Source of the DNA: a virus
Virus record (IMG/VR): IMGVR_UViG_3300044641_002664
Location: 1 to 36,444 of that record
Direction: 5' to 3' (one strand)
Length of the DNA: 36,444 nucleotides
Part shown: positions 31,490 through 36,444 of the stretch, in pieces
Numbering within the stretch: the first letter of the stretch is position 1
Layout: every line of letters starts with the position of its first letter
Notes under the pieces: model-generated
Databases searched by the model: none
Seen by the model: the letters and a program-made list of their open reading frames with translations, nothing else
What the model was told of the DNA's origin: nothing
Position numbers and translations under genes: made by a program

Positions 31490-31513
31490 ATTCGCTATTC
31501 GCAAATAGCGAAT
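31490..31513 (-). repeat. 10-bp hairpin between tRNAs
   Basis: ATTCGCTATT at 31490-31499 and its perfect complement at 31504-31513, 4-base loop, directly abutting the tRNA-Met 5' end. Possibly a processing signal for the polycistronic tRNA transcript. Confidence 0.65.
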
Positions 31514-31563
31514 GGAGGATTTACCCAGCCTCAGATTTCTCTTCACAGGCACGGAACCTCCAA
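31514..31563 (-). other. Short structured spacer between tRNAs
   Basis: Closed by GGAGG/CCTCC ends. No tRNA fold and no ORF. Nothing further supported. Confidence 0.35.
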
Positions 31564-31635
31564 TAGGACTGCGGAGAATTGAACTCCGTTCACACCGTTA
31601 TAAGCAGTGGGCCTTAACCCATAGGCGACAGTCCC
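31564..31635 (-). tRNA. tRNA-Ile (TAT)
   Basis: Acceptor GGGACTG/CAGTCCT (one wobble) plus A73; D arm GCCT/AGGC; anticodon arm CACTG-CTTATAA-CGGTG (anticodon TAT); T arm CGGAG-TTCAATT-CTCCG. Reads AUA, a rare codon in many hosts but frequent in AT-rich phage DNA. Confidence 0.88.
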
Positions 31636-31641
31636 AAAAAA

Positions 31642-31821
31642 TTATGGGGCATCATTGTTTAGTTCGGTGTGTATTCGTATGACTTCTTCAACTTCTTCGT
31701 TATGTGGAACTATTACTGCATCACCATATTCACTAGTAATCAAAAAAGATTCTCCGTTTTCTACTCTGTCCATGAGGTTATCGAAATTAGATTGAAATTC
31801 TTCTACAGTAAATTTTTCCAT
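31642..31821 (-). CDS. Phd/YefM-like antitoxin, orphan (59 aa)
   Basis: MEKFTVEEFQSNFDNLMDRVENGESFLITSEYGDAVIVP is read here in parts: a VEEFQSNFDNLMDRVENGES segment followed by a FLITSEYGDAVIVP strand pair, the Phd/YefM DNA-binding fold. The C-terminal toxin-binding tail is short and acidic. No toxin ORF lies beside it; tRNA-Pro is upstream and tRNA-Ile downstream. It could neutralise a host toxin or act as a repressor. Confidence 0.75.
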   Translation of the reverse strand: MEKFTVEEFQSNFDNLMDRVENGESFLITSEYGDAVIVPHNEEVEEVIRIHTELNNDAP

Positions 31822-31841
31822 TTAAAAAAATAAAATGTAAG

Positions 31842-31915
31842 TCGGGGTGATAGGATTTGAACCTACGACCGCCCGCTCCCAAAGCGGATGCGCTACCAAA
31901 CTGCGCTACACCCCG
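31842..31915 (-). tRNA. tRNA-Pro (TGG)
   Basis: Acceptor CGGGGTG/CACCCCG with A73, anticodon arm with loop TTTGGGA (TGG), T arm with GGTTCAAATCC. Lies 20 bases upstream of the Phd-like gene. Confidence 0.92.
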
Positions 31916-31933
31916 TTTTTGTTGACTTGATTA

Positions 31934-32191
31934 TTATACCACAGTGGCGGGTGAACTTGCAACCGCTTCTTCCATAAAGAAACGACTTACTTCATCAAAT
32001 GTATTAAATGTTTTCACCTGATCTTCAAACTCCACCCACCAAACTACATCATTTACTGAAACATTATTAATATCAGTATTTGCATTTTCATCTTTGGGAA
32101 TTGCTTCAATAACCATATGAGTATGCTCTCCGTGCTTTTTCTCTGCAGCAAGAGCAAGATTAAAAATAGGTACTTCTGATAATAAAGTCAT
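31934..32191 (-). CDS. Hypothetical protein (85 aa)
   Basis: Soluble mixed-charge protein (MTLLSEVPIFNLALAAEKKHG, later VVWWVEFEDQVKTFNTFDEVSRFF). A CTAAATA late-type promoter lies 34 bases upstream. No known family recognised. Confidence 0.62.
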   Translation of the reverse strand: MTLLSEVPIFNLALAAEKKHGEHTHMVIEAIPKDENANTDINNVSVNDVVWWVEFEDQVKTFNTFDEVSRFFMEEAVASSPATVV

Positions 32192-32224
32192 TGGTTAATC
32201 TTTTAATTTAACAATTATTTAACG

Positions 32225-32231
32225 TATTTAG
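32225..32231 (-). promoter_or_regulatory. Late-type promoter (CTAAATA)
   Basis: CTAAATA on the minus strand, 34 bases before ATG 32191, in an AT-rich gap of about 90 bases with no ORF. Confidence 0.4.
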
Positions 32232-32281
32232 TTTGGATATGCATTACTAATTCTCTAAACTAGAAATGAGCAAATTAGTCA

Positions 32282-32503
32282 CTAGTATCCTCTCCAAGTT
32301 TTAAATTCGTAATAAAAATATTGGTCTAAAGTCATGCTGTCTAACGGAGCATTTTCAGTTCTATATGCCCATACTTCACAGAATTCTACGATACGACGAT
32401 CATGTAAAGAACTATGTCCCCACATTCTTACAAATGCTGATGCGGCAAAATGATACCGCTGTCTAATGTGCGGTTCCGTTTCCTTTATACTTTTCGGTAT
32501 CAT
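32282..32503 (-). CDS. Hypothetical protein (73 aa)
   Basis: Arg/Tyr/His-rich soluble protein (RQRYHFAASAFVRMWGHSSL). Its start overlaps a 40-residue membrane ORF by 41 bases. Member of the PTOX-linked operon. Not recognised. Confidence 0.65.
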   Translation of the reverse strand: MIPKSIKETEPHIRQRYHFAASAFVRMWGHSSLHDRRIVEFCEVWAYRTENAPLDSMTLDQYFYYEFKTWRGY

Positions 32504-32585
32504 AATACCCCCCTTTTGTTCCGAAATAAAGAGTTGTTAATATGAAAGGAACTGAAACAAATAAAAGTGCTTTTGCTAATAACAT
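32463..32585 (-). CDS. 40-residue membrane peptide after PTOX
   Basis: ATG 32585 overlaps the PTOX stop (TGATG). MLLAKALLFVSVPFILTTLY is one helix, then a polar GGYYDTEKYKG tail. Overlaps the next gene. Coupling suggests membrane partnership with PTOX; unproven. Confidence 0.55.
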   Translation of the reverse strand: MLLAKALLFVSVPFILTTLYFGTKGGYYDTEKYKGNGTAH

Positions 32586-33085
32586 CAGATCATCTCCATT
32601 GCTCGTTCTAGTTCAATATAATGATTCATTTCATCCACTGCGATCTCTACAATCTTCGCATCATCCTGATGATCCCAGAAGTAATCTAGGTATGTTTCTG
32701 TTGCATGAAACTCAATACCTGAGTTCAGATGATAAGCGAAAACAGGAGCAAGAAAATAATAACCCACCATAATCCAATAATAGATGAGAACCAAATGATA
32801 AGCGAAAAAACGATCAACCCAGCGGTCTGCTCCGCCACGCGACTCCATTTCTCTGAGGTGTTCGGTTTCATTGATTGTTTGAGCAAAGTGTTCTTTCATC
32901 AGGTAGTAGTGTTCTTCTGTTCGGAGACCTAGTGATTCTCTGAGATGAAGAACACTGAGAAACGCGAAGTAAGGTGCTCTGGCGATTGTTTCCAGAACCC
33001 AGAATCTTTGGATTGGTAGATCACGGTAAAGAAAGTCAATGATGGCTACCGTGATTGATAGAACTACATCATTAAACTTTCTCAT
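32585..33085 (-). CDS. ptox: Plastoquinol terminal oxidase (PTOX/alternative oxidase)
   Basis: 166 residues with di-iron ligands in order: Glu32 (LETIARAPYF), Glu73/His76 (NETEHLREM), a HATETY segment near 127-132 and Asp151-Glu152-xx-His155 (DEMNHY). Two interfacial helices (YHLVLIYYWIMVGYYFLAP). Oxidises plastoquinol with oxygen, a safety valve for electrons when Calvin cycle flow is low. Common in cyanomyoviruses. ATGA-coupled to the 55-residue gene before it. Confidence 0.95.
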   Translation of the reverse strand: MRKFNDVVLSITVAIIDFLYRDLPIQRFWVLETIARAPYFAFLSVLHLRESLGLRTEEHYYLMKEHFAQTINETEHLREMESRGGADRWVDRFFAYHLVLIYYWIMVGYYFLAPVFAYHLNSGIEFHATETYLDYFWDHQDDAKIVEIAVDEMNHYIELERAMEMI

Positions 33086-33249
33086 AGGAATACTCCTGGT
33101 TTGTAATCGACCAATTTCTGAATCTCACCAAGAAGTGCTCCATACTCTTTAAACTTTCGGTCTCCAGCAATATGATGTCTTTGTCTTACCCATACTGCAT
33201 CTGCAAGGAGACGCAATTCATACTCTGAAAAATCTTTGAATCTTTCCAT
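33082..33249 (-). CDS. 55-residue protein upstream of PTOX
   Basis: ATG 33249 with GGAGAC upstream; product starts MERFKDFSEYELRLLADAVW and is basic and helical. ATGA overlap with PTOX. Function unknown. Confidence 0.6.
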   Translation of the reverse strand: MERFKDFSEYELRLLADAVWVRQRHHIAGDRKFKEYGALLGEIQKLVDYKPGVFL

Positions 33250-33257
33250 AATGTCTC

Positions 33258-33350
33258 CTAATGTTGTGGATATGCGTGTGTAAGACCCCAGTAAATAAAG
33301 GTTCCAATCGCACCGAAAAGTAAAATTGACGATATGAATGTTTTAGTCAT
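33258..33350 (-). CDS. 30-residue membrane peptide
   Basis: MTKTFISSILLFGAIGTFIY then WGLTHAYPQH: a single helix with a short periplasmic-type tail. Overlaps the 37-residue ORF by eight bases. Confidence 0.52.
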   Translation of the reverse strand: MTKTFISSILLFGAIGTFIYWGLTHAYPQH

Positions 33351-33456
33351 TTTCTTCGTCCTCATAGGTAGATGGTTCTTCAAATAACTCATCCATTTTT
33401 TGTCTTAAAACTATTTCTCGTAATTCTTGTAAGTCTTCTTCTGTAATCGTTATCAT
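33343..33456 (-). CDS. 37-residue acidic ORF
   Basis: MITITEEDLQELREIVLRQK then an Asp/Glu-rich end. ATGA overlap with the 59-residue gene upstream. Unknown function. Confidence 0.5.
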   Translation of the reverse strand: MITITEEDLQELREIVLRQKMDELFEEPSTYEDEEND

Positions 33457-33632
33457 TTGTCTCTAAGTAGTTCCTCTATTCTTTTACGCATTGTTGTGCT
33501 ATCTTGTTTCATATAGTCACGTAAAGAATAACCACGCTGATTTCTTATGATACAAGTTCCTTGATAGAACATTGTGGCGGCAAATACCAATAGTAGGACG
33601 ATGCCTATTATTTCAGGGTAATGTTGAGCCAT
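33453..33632 (-). CDS. Membrane-anchored protein (59 aa)
   Basis: One N-terminal helix (IIGIVLLLVFAATMFYQG) and a charged cytoplasmic tail (YMKQDSTTMRKRIEELLRDK). Overlaps the 68-residue gene by 25 bases. Function unknown. Confidence 0.6.
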   Translation of the reverse strand: MAQHYPEIIGIVLLLVFAATMFYQGTCIIRNQRGYSLRDYMKQDSTTMRKRIEELLRDK

Positions 33633-33814
33633 GGTAGAAGTGGTGGAATAACTCCAATCAACCTCAAAAGTCCCTCAGCAAATAAAGCAAGAACCACCCA
33701 ACCAACGCACATACTAATGATAGAAGCATTACGGTTGTGTCGTCGTATTGCGGCATCAATCATCTCCTGAACTTCAGAATGTGTTGCATAATCATCATCA
33801 AATGGTTCCATCAT
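33608..33814 (-). CDS. Membrane-anchored protein (68 aa)
   Basis: Acidic N-terminus, an amphipathic helix, then a long hydrophobic segment (ASIISMCVGWVVLALFAEGL ... IGVIPPLLPWL). ATGA-coupled to the gene before. Unknown function. Confidence 0.62.
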   Translation of the reverse strand: MMEPFDDDYATHSEVQEMIDAAIRRHNRNASIISMCVGWVVLALFAEGLLRLIGVIPPLLPWLNITLK

Positions 33815-33960
33815 TTCTCATCTCCAAGAAACTTTGCAAGAGGATCTTTGTGGGTTTTGACTATTTCAACTGCTCTCTTGTAGAACATATTATTTGTGTT
33901 CCCAGAGGCTTCAAAAGTCTCCTTGATCTTCACCCAATTATCGTAGGTGTGCTGATCCAT
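33811..33960 (-). CDS. 49-residue soluble protein
   Basis: MDQHTYDNWVKIKETFEASG and a Lys-rich helical rest. ATGA overlap with the 68-residue gene. First ORF of the small-gene operon leading to PTOX. Function unknown. Confidence 0.55.
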   Translation of the reverse strand: MDQHTYDNWVKIKETFEASGNTNNMFYKRAVEIVKTHKDPLAKFLGDEK

Positions 33961-34072
33961 GGGGTTGAGGTTGAATACTACTAGTTATGCTAGTGAGTGT
34001 TCTTAGACTGTCAAGTTTGTGTTGGTTTCAAGAAAGTGTTTAAGACAATCTTAAATTCTGTAATATTTGTAA

Positions 34073-34157
34073 CGGAAGCGGTAGGATTTGAACCCACGAA
34101 TGCTTTCACATTGCCTGTTTTCAAGACAGGTGCCTTAAACCACTCGGCCACGCTTCC
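34073..34157 (-). tRNA. tRNA-Ser (TGA)
   Basis: Acceptor GGAAGCG/CGCTTCC with G73, anticodon arm CCTGT-CTTGAAA-ACAGG (TGA), a long class II variable arm and T arm with GGTTCAAATCC. A plus-strand ORF across it is spurious. Confidence 0.93.
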
Positions 34158-34162
34158 AGGTT

Positions 34163-34414
34163 TTAACGAATTTCAAAATCAAGTTTTCTGACTTTACGCT
34201 TACGTCTCGCTTCTTGAAAGGCAAGATCTTCGTTAGAAAGAATACCTGTTTTTGTATTCGTATTTATTGAGTTTAACATGACTACACGAGATAAGTCAAC
34301 AGCAGAAATAATTCCGCCACGAATAGTAGTCATATTAGAACATCCACAAGTTACCGTCTTTGTGGAATTTCCAGTTAATTCTCTATTGCAATCCTTGCAT
34401 CTTACTGAAATCAT
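34163..34414 (-). CDS. Zinc-ribbon-like hypothetical protein (83 aa)
   Basis: N-terminal CKDCNRELTG ... VTCGC gives two Cys pairs at 6, 9 and 23, 25 (zinc-ribbon-like), and a basic C-terminus (ARRKRKVRKLDFEIR). Nucleic-acid or ribosome interaction is plausible. Stop is six bases from the tRNA-Ser end. Confidence 0.68.
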   Translation of the reverse strand: MISVRCKDCNRELTGNSTKTVTCGCSNMTTIRGGIISAVDLSRVVMLNSINTNTKTGILSNEDLAFQEARRKRKVRKLDFEIR

Positions 34415-34429
34415 TGTTCTTCATCCTTA

Positions 34430-34864
34430 TCACTGTAAATGTGATCTTAACATCCATACAAATTTACCATGAGACTCCATTAAATCTTGAACTAAATTCG
34501 CAGTTGCATACGATTTTTGCTCTTCTGCTTCTTCTGAAATCTCAGACATTAACTCACAAAATTTAGTATTATTTTCAAGAAGTTCTTGGAGCATTTCTTT
34601 TGCACCAGTTGAACTTGCCGCTTCTTTAATTTGCGTAACCTCAAGCATTCTTGAAAGAGAACTCAGAGGTTTAACATTTAAGTATCTCATGTGTTCAGAG
34701 AGTCTATCAATCTCTTCAAACATAGTTTCATATTGTCCACCAAAAAGTTGATGTAGTTGGGTAAAATCTTCACCAACTACATTCCAATGAAACGCCCAAG
34801 TTTTATGAAACAACACAAAAAGTGATGACTGAGCATCACTTAAGAGTTTGAATAATTTTTCCAT
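34430..34864 (-). CDS. dps: Dps-family ferritin-like protein (144 aa)
   Basis: Start at ATG 34864; the longer ORF runs into tRNA-Val and is rejected. FHWNVVGEDFTQLHQLFGGQ and TMFEEIDRLSEHMR give the Dps ferroxidase ligands His26, His38, Asp53 and Glu57 with canonical spacing (12, 15, 4). Dps 12-mers store iron, oxidise Fe(II) with peroxide and may bind DNA. Late-type CATAAATA promoter 17 bases upstream. With peroxiredoxin, it suggests oxidative protection. Confidence 0.9.
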   Translation of the reverse strand: MEKLFKLLSDAQSSLFVLFHKTWAFHWNVVGEDFTQLHQLFGGQYETMFEEIDRLSEHMRYLNVKPLSSLSRMLEVTQIKEAASSTGAKEMLQELLENNTKFCELMSEISEEAEEQKSYATANLVQDLMESHGKFVWMLRSHLQ

Positions 34865-34880
34865 TATACTCTTTTTTGAG

Positions 34881-34888
34881 TATTTATG
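34881..34888 (-). promoter_or_regulatory. Late-type promoter (CATAAATA) of dps
   Basis: CATAAATA on the minus strand between tRNA-Val and the dps ATG, fitting the NATAAATA form of the late octamer. Confidence 0.5.
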
Positions 34889-34892
34889 CAAG

Positions 34893-34964
34893 TGGGCGAT
34901 GACGGGATCGAACCGCCGACATACTCGGTGTAAACGAGGCACTCTACCGCTGAGTTAATCGCCC
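34893..34964 (-). tRNA. tRNA-Val (TAC)
   Basis: Acceptor GGGCGAT/ATCGCCC with A73; anticodon loop TTTACAC (TAC) on a stem with one mismatched outer pair; T arm GGCGG-TTCGATC-CCGTC. Confidence 0.9.
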
Positions 34965-35095
34965 AAATGCCTAGGAAGGGTAACCCTCAACCAACGGAGG
35001 ACCCCAGAACTAGGCAACGAACGGGGGTGATCAAGTCCCCGACCTAAGTAAACTTAGGATTTAGAGGAAGTCCCAGACATTTCCAGTCCTTCCAA
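34965..35095 (-). ncRNA. Multi-hairpin non-coding spacer between tRNA-Val and tRNA-Asn
   Basis: No ORF or tRNA fold in 131 bases, yet several perfect helices: GCCTAG/CTAGGC (34969-34974 with 35010-35015), CGGGG/CCCCG (35022-35026 with 35037-35041) and CCTAAGT/ACTTAGG (35043-35049 with 35052-35058). T4 encodes small stable RNAs among its tRNAs; this could be an analogue. Candidate only. Confidence 0.42.
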
Positions 35096-35167
35096 CTCCA
35101 CAACCTGGGATCGAACCAGGGACCAGTCGATTAACAGTCGAATGCTCTACCGCTGAGCTATTGTGGA
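35096..35167 (-). tRNA. tRNA-Asn (GTT)
   Basis: Acceptor TCCACAA/TTGTGGA with G73, anticodon loop CTGTTAA (GTT) on a stem with one mismatch at its outer end, T arm CCTGG-TTCGATC-CCAGG. Its 5' end overlaps the HNH gene by 10 bases. Confidence 0.9.
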
Positions 35168-35511
35168 ATAAGTATTTCGTGATGTATTTCTCTATGACAA
35201 TTGGCACAGAGTAAATCACATTTATCAAGTTCTGCAGTTAACTTATCTTTTGAAACTAATCGCATTTTTTGCCAAACAAATTCTTTTTCTTTGGGATTTC
35301 TATGATGAAATTCTAAAGCACCATAGTATTTGGAATAACCACATACTTGACACTTTCCACCTTTGTATTGAATAGCATCAAGTTTTCGTTGTTTCCAACG
35401 ATCTTGAAATATTCTATTCATACAAGTCTTGCAATATGATTGAAGTCGTTTGCCCTTTTTATAAGCATTGTCTTCGTTTAATTCAATTTTGCAAGTAGAA
35501 CAGGTTGACAT
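35158..35511 (-). CDS. HNH endonuclease (homing-type) inserted beside tRNA-Asn
   Basis: 117 residues. Zn-binding Cys pairs (CSTCK, YCKTC, CQVCG) and the HNH core (LEFHHRNPKE ... CDLLCANCHREIHH). Has its own perfect TATAAATA promoter 24 bases upstream. Its stop codon lies within tRNA-Asn. Probably a free-standing mobile endonuclease; distinct from the Endonuclease VII-like gene at psbA. Confidence 0.88.
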   Translation of the reverse strand: MSTCSTCKIELNEDNAYKKGKRLQSYCKTCMNRIFQDRWKQRKLDAIQYKGGKCQVCGYSKYYGALEFHHRNPKEKEFVWQKMRLVSKDKLTAELDKCDLLCANCHREIHHEILIPQ

Positions 35512-35534
35512 TTTATTTTATATTTGGATAATAT

Positions 35535-35542
35535 TATTTATA
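35535..35542 (-). promoter_or_regulatory. Late promoter (TATAAATA) of the HNH gene
   Basis: Exact TATAAATA on the minus strand, 24 bases before ATG 35511 and nine bases below tRNA-Arg. Confidence 0.6.
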
Positions 35543-35550
35543 CTATCCAA

Positions 35551-35624
35551 CGGGCTAGGCTGGATTCGAACCAGCGACTCACGCTTTAGAAGAGCGTTAC
35601 TCTATTCCACTGAGTTACTAGCCC
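35551..35624 (-). tRNA. tRNA-Arg (TCT)
   Basis: Acceptor GGGCTAG/CTAGCCC with G73, anticodon arm ACGCT-CTTCTAA-AGCGT (TCT), T arm GCTGG-TTCGAAT-CCAGC. Reads AGA. Confidence 0.93.
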
Positions 35625-35627
35625 ATA

Positions 35628-35662
35628 AGTAGGTTCCTATCGCCGCCACTCCTGAACCTACT
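35628..35662 (-). repeat. 9-bp hairpin in the leader of the tRNA-Arg transcript
   Basis: Arms AGTAGGTTC (35628-35636) and GAACCTACT (35654-35662), between the promoter and tRNA-Arg. May guide 5' processing. Confidence 0.6.
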
Positions 35663-35697
35663 GAAGGGGAGTACCGCAGTTGATTTTCAACTCTCAT

Positions 35698-35726
35698 ATC
35701 ATAGCAGACGGTGGTTTGATCGTCAA
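35698..35726 (-). promoter_or_regulatory. Sigma70-type promoter of the tRNA cluster
   Basis: Minus strand TTGACG (35726-35721), 17-base spacer, TATGAT (35703-35698). Lies between tRNA-Tyr and tRNA-Arg, directed at tRNA-Arg and the rest of the cluster. Confidence 0.72.
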
Positions 35727-35728
35727 GG

Positions 35729-35810
35729 TGGGCAGGACTGGATTTGAACCAGTGAAGGCAGAGCCGTCTGATTTACAGTCAGATTCCTTTAACCACTCGG
35801 AAACCTACCC
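35729..35810 (-). tRNA. tRNA-Tyr (GTA)
   Basis: Acceptor GGGTAGG/CCTGCCC (one G-T pair) with A73; anticodon arm TCTGA-CTGTAAA-TCAGA (GTA); a long variable arm as in bacterial tRNA-Tyr; T arm ACTGG-TTCAAAT-CCAGT. Confidence 0.92.
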
Positions 35811-35825
35811 GATGTCTTTATTGTA

Positions 35826-36239
35826 TCAATCCTTTGGGCAATCGTCAACCCATACAGCACAGATTCTCATTTCTCCACCAAGTAATCTCGATTCTCCAGT
35901 TTGAAGATTAGAGTCTATCGGTTTCTCAGAATATCTTGGTTTATATTTTTTATCTGCTTCACGAATGATACGATCATATTCTGGAGTCACTTCATTCAGT
36001 GCTCGATCTACATCTCTCTTAATTCTCCTCTCTAATTTCTCAGGATCTTTAAGTACAAACTCATTAAGAATCGTTTGCGGGAAATATTTTCTTTGAATCT
36101 CGTCCAGTAAATCCCAAAGTCCATTTTCAGATACTCCAGTACATTGTGAGAGTGCTGCAATAATAGAAGATAATACAATCCCTATAATTGCGTATTGTTT
36201 TATATCTGGTTTCTTTTTACCAAAGTTAAAGTTAAACAT
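35826..36239 (-). CDS. Membrane-anchored protein (137 aa)
   Basis: Start ATG 36239; the frame's GTG at 36254 is possible. One helix (QYAIIGIVLSSIIAALSQCT) at about residues 15-35, then a charged soluble region (KYFPQTILNEFVLKDPEKLE) and a tail with CAVWVDDCPKD. A GATAAATA late-type promoter sits about 23 bases upstream with a 7-bp hairpin in between. Not recognised; could be virion-associated. Confidence 0.65.
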   Translation of the reverse strand: MFNFNFGKKKPDIKQYAIIGIVLSSIIAALSQCTGVSENGLWDLLDEIQRKYFPQTILNEFVLKDPEKLERRIKRDVDRALNEVTPEYDRIIREADKKYKPRYSEKPIDSNLQTGESRLLGGEMRICAVWVDDCPKD

Positions 36240-36240
36240 A

Positions 36241-36258
36241 GGGGAGTTATGCACTCCC
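36241..36258 (-). repeat. 7-bp hairpin before the 137-residue gene
   Basis: GGGGAGT/ACTCCCC arms around a short loop, so a GGGAG ribosome-binding-like string is in the stem. It may restrain translation. Confidence 0.5.
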
Positions 36259-36261
36259 CCG

Positions 36262-36269
36262 TATTTATC
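36262..36269 (-). promoter_or_regulatory. Late-type promoter (GATAAATA)
   Basis: GATAAATA on the minus strand, between the stop of the right-hand partial gene and the 137-residue gene. Confidence 0.5.
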
Positions 36270-36274
36270 CTAGA

Positions 36275-36444
36275 TTAGGAATTTTTAGTTTCAACCTCTA
36301 CCGTGATCAGTCGGGACGCATAATCATGAGCATACGAAGTGCGGGCACCATGATACCCCCAACCAATCCAACTATACGCATAGTCCATGTAACGATTGAT
36401 AGACTTACCAGGAGTTTTCATCCTATCTTCAATTCGTTGCCATT
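36275..36444 (-). CDS. Partial hypothetical protein (C-terminal 56 codons)
   Basis: Open minus-strand frame entering from the right edge to TAA at 36275. It contains WQRIEDRMKTPGKSINRYMD and an aromatic SWIGWGYHGARTSYAHDYA segment. Trp/Tyr-rich with no obvious helix. The 5' end lies outside the window. Not recognised. Confidence 0.6.
   Translation of the reverse strand, partial: WQRIEDRMKTPGKSINRYMDYAYSWIGWGYHGARTSYAHDYASRLITVEVETKNS

Noticed and set aside
33997-34191. Plus-strand ORF across tRNA-Ser
   Set aside because: It covers a complete tRNA and has no ribosome-binding site.
34864-34942. Longer Dps start
   Set aside because: The extension lies in tRNA-Val and its promoter region and is not Dps-like.
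35680-35904. Plus-strand ORF across tRNA-Tyr
   Set aside because: It reads through a tRNA and a promoter in the opposite direction.
1-36444. CRISPR array, integrase or attachment site, insertion sequence
   Set aside because: No regularly spaced repeats, transposase or integrase motifs, or long terminal repeats were seen; the tRNAs are phage tRNA-cluster genes.

Overview
The window reads as part of a marine T4-like cyanophage genome (a cyanomyovirus, probably infecting Synechococcus). Evidence: intact psbA and psbD, a plastoquinol terminal oxidase, two high-light-inducible genes, a phage-type SNase, Dps, a T4-type lysozyme, eight tRNAs, many ATGA-coupled tiny genes, AT-rich DNA, and two promoter classes: sigma70-like (TTGACT/G, 17 bp, TATRAT) and T4-late-like (TATAAATA / CTAAATA).

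Layout. (1) 1-2943, minus: virion/fibre-type proteins and two near-identical 21-residue membrane ORFs. (2) 2943-5926, minus: small membrane gene, psbD, a free-standing HNH endonuclease, and psbA behind a structured leader with overlapping early and late promoters. (3) 6180-9691, the only plus-strand block: a compressed cassette of exported or membrane proteins, including two paralogues, an HExxH protein and an SNase, divergent from psbA. (4) 9680-12244, minus: lysis region with proline-rich and holin-like proteins, a GH24 lysozyme, a 48-residue ORF and a C39-like peptidase that shares its N-terminal module with the lysozyme. (5) 12316-15046, minus: photoprotection/envelope block with peroxiredoxin, 28-residue membrane ORF, 35-residue mini-HLIP, 50-residue ORF, HLIP and a full-length host-like outer-membrane porin. 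(6) 15146-30392, minus: an unbroken 18-gene glycan operon with nine glycosyltransferases, four methyltransferases, four sugar-nucleotide enzymes (one very like GDP-mannose 3,5-epimerase) and an NAD synthetase, preceded by a structured leader ending in an intrinsic terminator. (7) 30593-36444, minus: tRNAs, HNH gene, orphan Phd-like antitoxin, PTOX, Dps and many tiny ORFs.

How it works together. psbA, psbD, HLIPs and PTOX would maintain electron flow in the infected cell. Peroxiredoxin and Dps fit oxidative or iron protection. The glycan operon, the porin and the exported cassette all point to the cell or virion surface. The late promoters at the structural, lysis, Dps and HNH genes, and the early ones at psbA, hli, the tRNAs and one small operon, fit a timed programme, although all promoter calls are sequence inference.
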